Source of the DNA: Candidatus Neomarinimicrobiota bacterium
GTDB taxonomy: Bacteria > Fidelibacterota > UBA8477 > JABMPR01
Length of the DNA stretch: 39,167 nt
Assembly: GCA_034716895.1 (NCBI GenBank)
Contig: JAYEKW010000103.1
Location: forward strand, 1-39,167
Direction of reading: 5' to 3'
Numbering within the stretch: position 1 is the stretch's first letter; every line of letters begins with the position of its first letter. A program made the translations under genes and the position numbers. Positions 8,290 through 17,177 of this stretch are shown in pieces. The notes under the pieces are model-generated. The model saw only the letters and a program-made list of their open reading frames with translations, was not told the DNA's origin and did no database searches.

Positions 8290-10341
8290 ATGGCATTGCA
8301 ATTAAATTTACGTGGTAAAATTACCATTCCATTCGCAATTCTTCTGTTGGGCACAATCATCCTTTTCGTGAGTACTTTTTATTTCACCTTCTCAAACATT
8401 TTGGACCAGCTCTCTGCTCGAAGCACCCAGATTAATGCAGGGACTATGGAAAATGACATTGAACAGATCAGTAATAAAGCCTTAGGAATAGCCTCAATTT
8501 ATGCGAGTTCAGCAATAACAAGAGAAGCTTACCGTCTTCACGAATCTGGTAAGCCTCATGATGAAGTGATCTCACAATTATCTGAATTCATGACAAAGAA
8601 CAAAGCCGCATTTGATTCCCAAACGGGAGGAAATCTCAGGGTTCACTTCCACCTACCCCCGGCTCAATCTCTGCTAAGAATTTGGGATGGAAGTGGCGGA
8701 GATGATCTTTCCTCTTTCCGTAATACGATCCTGGATATTTCCAGAAATCATAAACCTATCACTGGCATCGAGGTTGGCCGAGGTGGTTTTGTAATCCGCG
8801 GCCTGGCACCTGTGTTTGCTGAAGATGGCCATTATTACGGATCTGTAGAAACGCTCCTGTCAATTTCCAGTCTGCTCAAGGTATCACGTATCTATGAACA
8901 TGAAGAATTTGCGATTTACATGCAGAAGAACCAGCTTGAAATAGCTACAAAATTCAAGAAAAAAGTTGCTGCCAATTCGGACATTCAGGAAAAAAGTAGA
9001 GGTAACTTCATCTTCTTTGCCAGTTCTTCTGATAAGTTTATCACTGAAAAAGTGACTGAGGAAATGCTGAGCGAGGGATCACATGAACGCACATCTGTTA
9101 AATTTGATGGTGTTTATCTCAGCACATTTCCTATCAAAGATTATTCTGGGAAAACCGTCGGTGTTGGCGTCTACCAGATGGAAGATGTGTGGTTAGAAAG
9201 TCAGATTTCCTCTCGAATGAAATGGGTGATTTTAATCTTTTCCCTGGTGATGGCTGTTGGAATCACTTTCACTGTGTTATTGGCAAAAAATATTTCAACA
9301 CCCATTTTGGATATTAATGCGGCTGCTATAGCAATAGGTGATGGTGATTACTCGGAAGCATTGAAAATTTCAAGGAATGATGAGCTTGGTGAATTAGCCA
9401 AGACCCTTAACAAAGTGGCTCATACACTCTCAACATCAGATAAACAGCGGATTGAGGTCCAGTCTCAGGTTCAACAGAGCACCGAGAATCTTGGGATGGT
9501 AAGTACAACGCTTCAGGATTTGACCAACCGAATGAGTAGTAATTCCAGCAGTATAGCCGAGCAATCCAATATGGTAGCAGCTGCGGCTAATGAGATGAGC
9601 ACCAATATGGATTCTATTGCTCAGTCTTCTCAGAACTCACAGGAAAATATGAACTCTGTTGCCAGTGCAACAGAAGAAATGACAGCGACTGTTTCTGAAA
9701 TTGCCCAAAATGCTGAACAAGCGCGTGAAATAACGGCTGAAGCAGTTCAAAGTGTAACCACTGCCAGTGAGCGAGTTGACCAGCTTGGTCTCTCAGCCAG
9801 AGAAATCAGCAAAGTGACTGAAACCATTATTGAGATTGCTGAACAAACCAAGCTGTTAGCCCTAAACGCCACCATTGAAGCAGCTCGAGCAGGAGAAGCA
9901 GGTAAGGGATTTTCTGTAGTAGCCAACGAGGTTAAAGAGTTGGCCAAACAGACCAATGATGCAACCGCTGATATCTCAGAAAAAATCGAAGCCATTCAAT
10001 CCGGGACTGACGGCACCATCGGGGAGATCAAGTCGATCTCCTCAGTTATAGATAAGGTCAATGATATTGTAAATACCATTGCCACCGCTGTAGAAGAGCA
10101 AAATGTAACGACCCAGGATATTGCCGGGAATATTGGTCAAGCTACCTCAGGTATGAATGATATCGTAAATAATGTTAGCCAGGCAGCCGAGGCTTCTCGT
10201 GAAATCGCAACCAACATTGTTACGGTAAGCACCGACATTGGTGATGTGAAAGAAGCTGCAGGCAACTTGAATCAAACTTCTGTTACCATCAAAAATACAG
10301 GTGATCTATTAACTGATATGGTTGCAAAGTTTAATAAATAA
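8290..10341 (+). CDS. Methyl-accepting chemotaxis protein with dCache_3-like sensor domain
   Basis: This chemoreceptor has about 683 residues. The frame is open further upstream to 8167, but that part reads through the GC-rich repeat hairpin. The ATG at 8290, preceded by AGGAG near 8277-8282, gives the typical receptor start [20 protein letters not shown]. Membrane segments lie at about 10-36 and 311-331. The periplasmic domain contains [24 protein letters not shown] and [18 protein letters not shown], the pattern of the double-Cache type 3 family. A HAMP domain and signalling coiled coil follow. Cache domains bind small ligands outside the membrane; the ligand here is unknown. Its signalling domain is almost the same as in the next receptor, even at the DNA level in patches, which suggests recent duplication or gene conversion. 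Confidence 0.93.
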   Translation: MALQLNLRGKITIPFAILLLGTIILFVSTFYFTFSNILDQLSARSTQINAGTMENDIEQISNKALGIASIYASSAITREAYRLHESGKPHDEVISQLSEFMTKNKAAFDSQTGGNLRVHFHLPPAQSLLRIWDGSGGDDLSSFRNTILDISRNHKPITGIEVGRGGFVIRGLAPVFAEDGHYYGSVETLLSISSLLKVSRIYEHEEFAIYMQKNQLEIATKFKKKVAANSDIQEKSRGNFIFFASSSDKFITEKVTEEMLSEGSHERTSVKFDGVYLSTFPIKDYSGKTVGVGVYQMEDVWLESQISSRMKWVILIFSLVMAVGITFTVLLAKNISTPILDINAAAIAIGDGDYSEALKISRNDELGELAKTLNKVAHTLSTSDKQRIEVQSQVQQSTENLGMVSTTLQDLTNRMSSNSSSIAEQSNMVAAAANEMSTNMDSIAQSSQNSQENMNSVASATEEMTATVSEIAQNAEQAREITAEAVQSVTTASERVDQLGLSAREISKVTETIIEIAEQTKLLALNATIEAARAGEAGKGFSVVANEVKELAKQTNDATADISEKIEAIQSGTDGTIGEIKSISSVIDKVNDIVNTIATAVEEQNVTTQDIAGNIGQATSGMNDIVNNVSQAAEASREIATNIVTVSTDIGDVKEAAGNLNQTSVTIKNTGDLLTDMVAKFNK

Positions 10342-10443
10342 ATGGAGAGTTATGCTATTCATGTGGCGGGTATTCTTCGTATGAACAACTCCCATATTAC
10401 CGGAGGTGCCCGCTGGTTTAATATCCACCGGGGTAATATATAA
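10342..10443 (+). other. 33-codon small frame with hairpin between receptors 2 and 3
   Basis: An ATG directly after the stop of the preceding receptor opens 33 codons (MESYAIHVAGILRMNNSH onwards). I recognise no family. The second half holds a hairpin with arms ATATTACC and GGTAATAT, with further partial pairing inside. This may be an intergenic repeat or a structured spacer in the receptor mRNA. Translation is doubtful, since a frame this short arises easily by chance. Confidence 0.3.
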
Positions 10444-10464
10444 AAATCACAAGGAGATTTTCTC

Positions 10465-12561
10465 ATGAGTAATTTCACAACCAAGTTGGGCAAGGGATTC
10501 GGTTTATTGGATCGATTCAAAATCTCAACCAAAATATTGGCACTTATCATCGTTCCCAGTTTGGCTGCTTTCGTGTCTCTGACAATGGTTCTGAGTGAAA
10601 AGTCCAACGATCTAGAGGTGACAGCAAAGGTTAATTCCCTGGTTGAATATGTTGTCAATACCAGCAGCTTATTGCACGAATTGCAAAAGGAACGGGGAGC
10701 CAGCGCTGTTGTAATCAGTAGTAAAGGAACTCAGATGCGTAGCGAAATCGAGGTTCAAAAACGTGATACTGATGCTGCCCTGGCTAATTTTAATAAATTC
10801 CAGGAAACTTTTAATCCTGGTGATTATAGTCCGGATTTTAAAGATGACTTGTCTCAGTTTAAACGGCTCCTGCTTGATATTACTTCAAAGCGAAATGCTG
10901 TCACTACTTTGACGATCTCAAAGTCAGATGCCGTTAAATACTATACAGCCATTAATAGCTTGATGGTTAAGTCTTTTCAGCAGGCAGGCTTATTGGCCAA
11001 GCACAAAGATTTGCTTATTCCCGCTACTGCCATGATCAACTTTATCTCGGCTAAAGAATATGCAGGAATTGAACGGGCACTCATGTCTGGGATTTGTGCA
11101 GCAAATGTAGCCATTGATCTGGCGACTTTTGAAAAATGGATGATGGTTTGGAAAGGCCAGGCAGCCCTCCTTAACAATTTCGCTTATCAGGCTGAACAAA
11201 GTGTAAGTGATTTTTACAAACAAAAAATGAGTGGTCCTGAAAACGCCGATGTTGTGAAAATTCGGAACATTCTATTGGAAAAAAGTAACTCCGGTCGGTT
11301 TGGCTATAAAGGCATCGAAACATTCGCTACAACAACCCGACGAATAGATATCTTAAAACAAGTTGAGGATTATCAGGCAAACTCGTTGGTTGAACATTCC
11401 AATGACATTTTGAAAACATCTCAATCCACAATGACAAACTTGATCTATGCTGCTGTTCTCATGGCTATTATGATCATCTACTTTGGGTTTATTATTTTGA
11501 ACATGATCACCAGTCAGCTAAAAAATCTGAATGCAGTAACTGAAGACATGGCCTCCGGTCAAGCCAATTTAAAAGATAGACTTCCGGTCAATACAGATGA
11601 TGAATTAGGTATTTTGGCCCGTTCCTTCAATCAGTTTCTTGAGAAACTCGAGAAAAATGATGATACTCAAAAGGTTATTCAGCGAGGTGTCCAAACAGAA
11701 ACAGAAGGACTGGGCGCCATAGTTTCAGATCTCACTACTGTATCCGGTCAATTGTCAGACCGTTCCAGCAACATTGTAGATCAATCAAACATGGTGGCAG
11801 CAGCGGCTGAAGAGATGAGTACAAATATGGATTCTATTGCTCAGTCCTCTCAAAACTCACAGGAAAACATGAACTCCGTTGCCAGTGCAACAGAGGAAAT
11901 GATGGCAACTGTTTCTGAGATAGCTCAAAATGCTGAACAAGCGCGTGAAATAACGGCTGAGGCAGTTCAAAGTGTGGCCACAGCCAGTGAACGAGTTGAC
12001 CAGCTTGGTCTCTCAGCCAGCGAAATCAGCAAGGTTACTGAAACTATTATTGAGATTGCAGAACAAACCAAACTGTTAGCGCTAAACGCCACTATAGAAG
12101 CTGCTCGTGCTGGAGAAGCAGGGAAAGGATTTGCTGTGGTTGCCAATGAAGTTAAAGAGTTGGCTAAACAGACCAATGATGCAACCGCTGACATCTCAGA
12201 AAAAATTGAAGCCATTCAGTCCGGTACAGATGGTACCGTTGCTGAAATTGGATCAATTTCAACTGTTATCGATAAAGTAAATGATATTGTAAACACCATT
12301 GCTACAGCTGTTGAAGAACAAAATGTTACCACCCAGGATATCGCAGGAAACATTGGTATGGCGACTGGCGGGATGAATGATATCGTAAATAATGTTAGCC
12401 AGGCAGCTGAGGCTTCACGGGAAATTGCTCAAAATATCTCAGTTGTGAACAACGATATAGGTGCTGTTCAGGAAACCAGTGAAACTCTAAAAACAACCTC
12501 CACTGCTATCAGAAGCACAGGTGATCAGCTTGGAGATATGGTCGCTAAATTTGATCAATAA
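10465..12561 (+). CDS. Methyl-accepting chemotaxis protein with NIT sensor domain
   Basis: This chemoreceptor of 698 residues starts at an ATG preceded by AAGGAG (10451-10456). Membrane segment 1 is at about 24-45 ([20 protein letters not shown]) and segment 2 at about 325-347 ([20 protein letters not shown]). The periplasmic part has [20 protein letters not shown], the signature of the NIT domain, proposed to sense nitrate and nitrite. HAMP (about 348-400) and the signalling coiled coil follow, including the tip around [20 protein letters not shown]. There is no C-terminal CheR-docking pentapeptide. Nitrate sensing is a family-level expectation and has not been shown for this protein. Confidence 0.92.
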   Translation: MSNFTTKLGKGFGLLDRFKISTKILALIIVPSLAAFVSLTMVLSEKSNDLEVTAKVNSLVEYVVNTSSLLHELQKERGASAVVISSKGTQMRSEIEVQKRDTDAALANFNKFQETFNPGDYSPDFKDDLSQFKRLLLDITSKRNAVTTLTISKSDAVKYYTAINSLMVKSFQQAGLLAKHKDLLIPATAMINFISAKEYAGIERALMSGICAANVAIDLATFEKWMMVWKGQAALLNNFAYQAEQSVSDFYKQKMSGPENADVVKIRNILLEKSNSGRFGYKGIETFATTTRRIDILKQVEDYQANSLVEHSNDILKTSQSTMTNLIYAAVLMAIMIIYFGFIILNMITSQLKNLNAVTEDMASGQANLKDRLPVNTDDELGILARSFNQFLEKLEKNDDTQKVIQRGVQTETEGLGAIVSDLTTVSGQLSDRSSNIVDQSNMVAAAAEEMSTNMDSIAQSSQNSQENMNSVASATEEMMATVSEIAQNAEQAREITAEAVQSVATASERVDQLGLSASEISKVTETIIEIAEQTKLLALNATIEAARAGEAGKGFAVVANEVKELAKQTNDATADISEKIEAIQSGTDGTVAEIGSISTVIDKVNDIVNTIATAVEEQNVTTQDIAGNIGMATGGMNDIVNNVSQAAEASREIAQNISVVNNDIGAVQETSETLKTTSTAIRSTGDQLGDMVAKFDQ

Positions 12562-12603
12562 GCGATTGAAATCTGAATGTGATTTTAGTGAGGATAAATA
12601 ATC

Positions 12604-12644
12604 AAGGAGGTAAAATAAATTTGGAAACAGGAATATTCATTTGA
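12604..12644 (+). promoter_or_regulatory. Strong Shine-Dalgarno site and possible 7-codon leader coupled to cheB
   Basis: A near-perfect AAGGAGGT at 12604-12611 lies 30 bases ahead of the cheB start, too far to serve it directly. It is ten bases ahead of a TTG at 12621 that opens seven codons and ends at TGA 12642-12644. That stop overlaps the cheB TTG start in a TTGA arrangement, the usual layout for translational coupling. The alternative is that AGGA at 12629-12632 serves cheB alone. Confidence 0.4.
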
Positions 12645-13747
12645 GTCATAAAGTAAGAGCACTGGTCGTTGACGACACAGTTGTTTATCGAAAAATCATA
12701 AGTGATCTCCTTGGTGAGCATCCAGATGTTGAGGTTATTGGTACAGCAGCAAACGGTGAGATGGCTGTTAGCAAGGCCAAACAGCTTAAACCAGACCTGG
12801 TGACTCTCGATCTTGAAATGCCCGTAATGGATGGCTTAGAGGCTCTACCACTCCTTAAAAAAGAAAATCCGGATATGGCTATCCTCATGGTCAGTGCCCA
12901 CACAACAGCTGGGGCCAGAACCACCATGAAAGCTCTCCAGGCTGGAGCTATGGATTTTATTGCCAAGCCAGACCGTTCATCCATGGAAGCCAGTCGATTA
13001 GAGATTAAACAACAGCTCAATAATATACTTCGGGGAGTCGTTTCCAAATTTAAAGTACAAGCCGCTTTAAACGGACGTACATCAGGAGCACGTTCAAGTC
13101 TTGAACCAGCTCTACCCAAGGTAGCTCCACAAGCTGATTCCATCTCATCCAGAATGGCCAAGATTACGCAACATATCCGCCCTGAGGTGATTGCTATCGG
13201 AATCTCAACTGGTGGACCACAGGCATTAACCAAAGTTATTCCTCGTTTACCTGCAAATTTGAAGTTACCAGTAGTCATAGTTCAACATATGCCACCTGTA
13301 TTTACCCGGGCATTGGCCGACTCATTGTCCAAAACCAGCCCACTTGATATAATTGAAGCGAGCAACAATCAGAAACTTGAGCCGGGAAAAGTTTATATAG
13401 CTCCTGGCGGAAAACAAATGAAGGTAGTCAAAGAGACTGGGTACGGAAAAATCGTCATCACGGATGATCCTCCTGAGAACCACTGTAAACCATCTGTAGA
13501 TTATTTATTCCGCTCACTATCTAATGCTTACAAAGGAAATGTCCTCAGTATAATTATGACCGGCATGGGTAAAGACGGTGTGACAGGTATGCGCCTGTTA
13601 AAACGCCATGGTGCCAAAACAATCGCCCAGGATCAACAATCCTGTACTGTTTTTGGGATGCCTATGGAGGCTATTAAGGCTGGGGTTGTAGACAAAATTA
13701 TAACCCTTGAAGATATTGCTAAAGAGATTTTGGCTGGAATAAAGTGA
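12641..13747 (+). CDS. cheB: Protein-glutamate methylesterase/deamidase CheB
   Basis: CheB removes methyl groups from receptor glutamates and is activated when CheA phosphorylates its receiver domain, giving adaptation together with CheR. The 368-residue protein has an N-terminal receiver (VVDDT; acceptor Asp57 in TLDLEMPVMDG; Lys in FIAKPD), a linker, and a methylesterase domain. The catalytic triad is visible as Ser189 in GISTGGPQAL, His216 in VIVQHMPP and Asp312 in MTGMGKDGVTGM. The start is TTG. No ATG or GTG lies between the in-frame stop at 12611 and this codon, and the receiver begins at once (SHKVRALVVDD). It lies about 80 bases after the third receptor gene in the same direction. The usual companion cheD is absent. 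Confidence 0.94.
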   Translation: MSHKVRALVVDDTVVYRKIISDLLGEHPDVEVIGTAANGEMAVSKAKQLKPDLVTLDLEMPVMDGLEALPLLKKENPDMAILMVSAHTTAGARTTMKALQAGAMDFIAKPDRSSMEASRLEIKQQLNNILRGVVSKFKVQAALNGRTSGARSSLEPALPKVAPQADSISSRMAKITQHIRPEVIAIGISTGGPQALTKVIPRLPANLKLPVVIVQHMPPVFTRALADSLSKTSPLDIIEASNNQKLEPGKVYIAPGGKQMKVVKETGYGKIVITDDPPENHCKPSVDYLFRSLSNAYKGNVLSIIMTGMGKDGVTGMRLLKRHGAKTIAQDQQSCTVFGMPMEAIKAGVVDKIITLEDIAKEILAGIK

Positions 13748-13756
13748 TTATTTCTG

Positions 13757-13864
13757 GACACGAATGGCACTAATCAACTCGAATTTTCACGAATGATTTG
13801 TTATGAATTTAGATCATAAAAATAGACAATTATGTGTTCCGTTCCCTTCGTGGGATTCGTGTCT
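13757..13864. repeat. Inverted-repeat element between cheB and cheR
   Basis: The outer arms GACACGAAT (13758-13766) and ATTCGTGTC (13855-13863) are perfectly complementary, and weaker pairing continues inwards (GGCACTAA against CCCACGAA in the reverse complement). It fills nearly the whole gap between the cheB stop and the true cheR start at 13889. It resembles a small non-coding mobile element or long hairpin. No transposase is present. Confidence 0.6.
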
Positions 13865-13888
13865 AACCCACAGAAACACATTTTTTTC

Positions 13889-14722
13889 ATGAAAAAGATC
13901 AGTCCAGGTGAAATAAAGATATTCATTCCCTATGTAAATAAACTTACAGGGATTGTACTCGATCAGAGCAAGGCATATTTGATTGAGAGTAGGCTTGGAC
14001 CACTCGTAGATTCAATAGGATGTGATACCTACAGTCAACTCTATACCAAAGCCCGTAGCGATGCCAGCAAACGTATCGAAAAGTCCATTATTGATGCAAT
14101 CACCACCAATGAGACCTATTTCTTTCGAGATAAAGCACCTTTTGATCTGCTCAAATTTAAAATCATTCCTGATCAGATTGACAAAATAAAAACAACCCGG
14201 GACATGCGTCCCTCCCTGAGTATTTGGAGCGCAGCATGTTCTACCGGTCAGGAGATATACAGTGTGGGTATGGTTTTGAAGGAGATCATCCCGGATATCT
14301 CAAGATGGCAAATTACCCTGAGAGGTACTGACATATCAGACGCTGCTGTCCTGCAAGCTAGTGGCGGGCGTTATAGCAAAGTGGAAGTCGAACGAGGAAT
14401 GGCTCCTGCGCAAATTCAAAAATATTTTAATCAAGAAGGCAATCAGTGGAAAGTTAAAGATGACCTTAGAGCCATGGTCCAATTTCGTAAGGGTAACCTT
14501 CTCCAGCCTATTCTGGGAATGCCAAAATTCGACATCGTTCTTGCACGTAATGTTGCGATCTATTTCAGCATGGATAACCGGAAGATTATGTACTCACAGC
14601 TTGCCAACCAACTCAAGCCTGGAGGGGCACTCATGATTGGAGCATCTGAATCACTGATGGGCATTTCAGATCGGTTCCAGCAGCAAAATTATATGAACTC
14701 AATATTTTACGCATTAAAATAA
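13889..14722 (+). CDS. cheR: Chemotaxis protein methyltransferase CheR
   Basis: CheR methylates receptor glutamates using S-adenosylmethionine. The frame is open from an ATG at 13832, but that extension reads through the inverted-repeat element. The ATG at 13889 (MKKISPGEIKIFIPYVNKLT) gives 277 residues, the normal CheR length. Visible family motifs are the N-terminal helical domain, TNETYFFRD at about residue 73, the SAM-binding SAACSTGQEIYS at about 114, the acidic GTDISD strand-end and FDIVLARNVAIYF. The expected Asn-Val after the LAR motif is present. It follows cheB in the same direction. No receptor in the cluster has a C-terminal docking pentapeptide, so CheR must recognise them directly. 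Confidence 0.93.
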   Translation: MKKISPGEIKIFIPYVNKLTGIVLDQSKAYLIESRLGPLVDSIGCDTYSQLYTKARSDASKRIEKSIIDAITTNETYFFRDKAPFDLLKFKIIPDQIDKIKTTRDMRPSLSIWSAACSTGQEIYSVGMVLKEIIPDISRWQITLRGTDISDAAVLQASGGRYSKVEVERGMAPAQIQKYFNQEGNQWKVKDDLRAMVQFRKGNLLQPILGMPKFDIVLARNVAIYFSMDNRKIMYSQLANQLKPGGALMIGASESLMGISDRFQQQNYMNSIFYALK

Positions 14723-14730
14723 TGATCAAT

Positions 14731-14912
14731 CTAGCCTGCATTATTCATGAATTATTGCCACGAAGACACTAAGTCACGAAAAGTATTAAAGTTATGAACA
14801 AGGTCATTTTAAACAGTATTATTTGTATCTGTGAGTGATAATTTTTGATAAGCATATATTTTATTAAACTTTGTGTCTTGGTGACTTAGTGGCTATGAAT
14901 TATTTAGGCTAG
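14731..14912. repeat. 182-bp imperfect inverted-repeat (MITE-like) element after cheR
   Basis: The ends CTAGCCT (14731-14737) and AGGCTAG (14906-14912) are perfect terminal inverted repeats. Inside them both arms carry TATTCAT or ATTCAT and then a phrase built from repeats of CACNAAG: GCCACGAAGACACTAAGTCA on the left, and GCCACTAAGTCACCAAGACA when the right arm is read in reverse. The middle is AT-rich. It begins eight bases after the cheR stop. There is no open frame for a transposase, so it would be a non-autonomous element or a long structured RNA. Confidence 0.7.
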
Positions 14913-15088
14913 ACTTGAAAAATAATTGCATGAATACGTTTTGATGAGTATTAATTTTATACAATGCAAACTGGAAGTACCCTCCTGTCGTAGCTCCCAT
15001 ACGACGTGTCGGATAATGGGTTGAGGTGAATTAAGAACTTGTAGTGTTATGACCAAATTATCATGTTAAAGATCATCAATTCAATAGA

Positions 15089-15127
15089 ACCTCTACACTG
15101 CTACGCAGCACCTCTACACGGGGAGGA
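15089..15127 (+). repeat. Dispersed repeat, diverged copy (ACCTCTACACTGCTACGCAG type)
   Basis: The layout ACCTCTACACTGCTACGCAG, then CACCTCTACACGGGGAGG, resembles the repeats at 4262-4304 and 38497-38549: a CCTCT start, a short inverted core and a GGGGAG end. It lies 40 bases before the PilZ gene. The rest of the gap from 14913 shows nothing recognisable apart from CGTAGCTCCCATACG, a small imperfect hairpin. Confidence 0.4.
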
Positions 15128-15163
15128 TTATTCCCGTAGTATAACATATAATTAAGGAACAAA

Positions 15164-15517
15164 ATGGCCTTAGATAAACGTAAACGCTCCCGTGTTCCAT
15201 TTGACGTGGATGTCCATTTCAATACTTCTGAGGATCAGATTCGCTCTAAAAAGCTACAAGATATCAGCATGAGCGGTTTATACTTTGAATCAGATATCAT
15301 CGTTCCACTTGGTACGACAGGGACAGTTAAACTCCACCTTGAATCCGGGGAACAAACCATCATAATTACAGCAAATGGGAAAGTCACGCGATCCATTCCG
15401 GCTGAGCAAAATTCACCAGGTGGTATTGGCGTAGAATTTACTGAAATTGATACGGATAGTTCTATTCACCTCTTCAATGTAATCCGGTACCAACTGGGTG
15501 ATGATTCTCAAACCTAG
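15164..15517 (+). CDS. PilZ-domain protein (predicted c-di-GMP receptor)
   Basis: This is a stand-alone PilZ protein of 117 residues. The two c-di-GMP-binding motifs are intact: R-x-x-x-R as RKRSR (residues 6-10) and D-x-S-x-x-G as DISMSG (33-38), followed by the family's beta-barrel and closing GGIGVEF strand. Binding should therefore be possible. Such proteins pass c-di-GMP levels to motility, surface or secretion machinery. The start is supported by AAGGA about seven bases upstream. It sits between cheR and the EAL-HDOD gene, separated from each by an inverted-repeat element, so it is part of the chemosensory neighbourhood but may be transcribed on its own. Its partner cannot be told from the sequence. 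Confidence 0.88.
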   Translation: MALDKRKRSRVPFDVDVHFNTSEDQIRSKKLQDISMSGLYFESDIIVPLGTTGTVKLHLESGEQTIIITANGKVTRSIPAEQNSPGGIGVEFTEIDTDSSIHLFNVIRYQLGDDSQT

Positions 15518-15732
15518 TGTTAAGTTAAGTCTGTTCCTCACGGTGTGGTAAGAAGCCGCAGGAGTTTTTGGGGATAACAAGGCGAATATTTTGAGCATAG
15601 CCACTTGTGTTGAGCTTGTCGAAGTATAGCTATAATCCAAATATTCAACGTGGTTCCTGAGCACTGCCGAAGGGCAGTTAGGCGCAAAAAGAACGAGACT
15701 CACTTGCGATATATCAGGGTTAACTTGACACT
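15516..15732. repeat. 217-bp imperfect inverted-repeat element after the PilZ gene
   Basis: The terminal arms AGTGTTAAGTTAAGTCTG (15516-15533) and CAGGGTTAACTTGACACT (15715-15732) are complementary at 15 of 18 positions. Further inward, CGAATATTTTGAGCATAGCC pairs loosely with the segment around CTATAATCCAAATATTCAAC. The apex holds GTTGAGCTTGTCGAAG, a phrase that recurs elsewhere in the window. The left arm starts inside the PilZ stop codon. No coding capacity is visible. Another phrase, GCAGTTAGGCGCA (near 15675), recurs at 26276. Confidence 0.65.
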
Positions 15733-15833
15733 GGGACGATGTCTATGATTTTAATAAATATTCAAGATATCACAATGAACCGTAGATATTCAAAGCGTAG
15801 GCATTCAATTCAAAAAGGACAGGTACTTTATAC

Positions 15834-17045
15834 ATGTCGCTAATAGTTGGAAGACAGCCAATCCTTGATCAAAATGGTGTAACTTTCGGTTACGAGTTAC
15901 TCTATCGTGGAGATGTCGATCATGCTTTCGATAGTCTCCATGAGGATGAAGCTACCTCGCATGTGATCAATAACTCCTTTTATAATACAGAATTTGGGAG
16001 TCTCACATCAGGGAAAAAAAGTTTCATTAATTTTACGACCCAACTGATTCTGGATGAGATGTGGCGGGTTCTCCCCAAACAACAAGTCGTGATTGAGTTC
16101 CTGGAAAACATTAAACCGACTGCTGAAATTATTACTGCTGCTGAGATGATTAAAAGCCAGGGCTACACGTTGGCTCTGGATGATTTTGAATATGCCCCTG
16201 AACTGGAACCATTGATCGAATTAGCTGATATCATCAAAGTAGATTTCACCATCAGCGATATGCATACTGTTGAGCAATTAGCCAAAACTTACCTGCCCCA
16301 GGGGAAGATCCTGTTGGCCGAAAAGGTGGAGACTCTAAAAGAGTTCAAAGCAAGTCGTGACTGGGGATACACCTTGTTCCAGGGTTATTTCTTTGCAGAA
16401 CCAGAGATCATTGAGTCAGAACAAATCCCCGAATCAAAAGCATCTAAATTGCAATTGATGCAAAAGATTCATAAGCAAGATATTGATTTTGGTGAATTGG
16501 TTGATGTCCTGAAAACTGATCCTAGCTTAACCATGAAACTATTAAAGTACATCAATTCAGTCTCAATGGGTATTCGCCATGAGATCACCAATCTGCGACA
16601 AGCCCTGGCCCTGATCGGTCTTGTAAATTTTAAAAAATGGGCGACAGTGCTCACCATGGCTTCCATATCAGATGATAAACCGAAGGAATTGATGAAACTT
16701 TCATTGTTGAGAGGTCGTTTCTGCGAAATCCTAAGTGAAGAATTAGGCCTGGAAGATCAAAGTTCTGAATATTTCCTAACTGGGATCTTTTCTCTGATGG
16801 ATGCCGCGTTTAACAAACCCATGGAAACAATTGTGGCTGACCTGCCACTGTCAGATGAGATCATCGACACCCTATTGGGTAATGAGACTAAAATTCAGAA
16901 TGTCCTGAAGCTTTCTCAATTACTCGAAACGGACGGCGAGATAGACGATCAACTCAGGTTATTGAACAATAAGATATCCCAATCCAAATTGTTTGATGCC
17001 AACCGAGATGCCATAACCTGGGCCGATGAGATCTTGCGACTATAG
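15834..17045 (+). CDS. EAL-HDOD protein with degenerate EAL domain (YuxH type)
   Basis: The 403-residue protein joins an N-terminal EAL-like domain to a C-terminal HDOD domain, the YuxH architecture. The opening VGRQPILDQNGVTFGYELLYRG is typical. The EAL signature itself is ELL (residues 21-23), and the canonical DDFGTG metal and catalytic motif is DDFEYA, so c-di-GMP hydrolysis is unlikely and binding is uncertain. The HDOD half shows LVDVLKTDPSLTMKLLKYIN and ITNLRQALALIGLVNFKKW. HDOD proteins are regulatory and contain no assured catalytic activity. The gene closes the plus-strand chemosensory region. Next to PilZ it points to c-di-GMP-linked signalling, most likely as a scaffold or sensor. 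The start lacks a strong ribosome site, although AAAGGACAGG lies about 15 bases upstream. Confidence 0.88.
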   Translation: MSLIVGRQPILDQNGVTFGYELLYRGDVDHAFDSLHEDEATSHVINNSFYNTEFGSLTSGKKSFINFTTQLILDEMWRVLPKQQVVIEFLENIKPTAEIITAAEMIKSQGYTLALDDFEYAPELEPLIELADIIKVDFTISDMHTVEQLAKTYLPQGKILLAEKVETLKEFKASRDWGYTLFQGYFFAEPEIIESEQIPESKASKLQLMQKIHKQDIDFGELVDVLKTDPSLTMKLLKYINSVSMGIRHEITNLRQALALIGLVNFKKWATVLTMASISDDKPKELMKLSLLRGRFCEILSEELGLEDQSSEYFLTGIFSLMDAAFNKPMETIVADLPLSDEIIDTLLGNETKIQNVLKLSQLLETDGEIDDQLRLLNNKISQSKLFDANRDAITWADEILRL

Positions 17046-17177
17046 GGAGATTTGCTTCGCCCAAGGACAATGCTGATATATTGATACAAGGATAAATCCC
17101 AACACCATAAGGTCATGGAAGGCGTCTCCTTCTGACTGTATTTTACCTCTGCTTAATTGGATCTTTATTGCAGGTGG

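Noticed and set aside
12685-13278. 197-codon frame antisense to cheB
   Set aside because: Shadow frame; the cheB strand carries all active-site motifs.
13832-13888. Upstream extension of cheR by 19 codons
   Set aside because: It lies mostly in the inverted-repeat element; starting at 13889 gives the standard CheR length and N-terminus.
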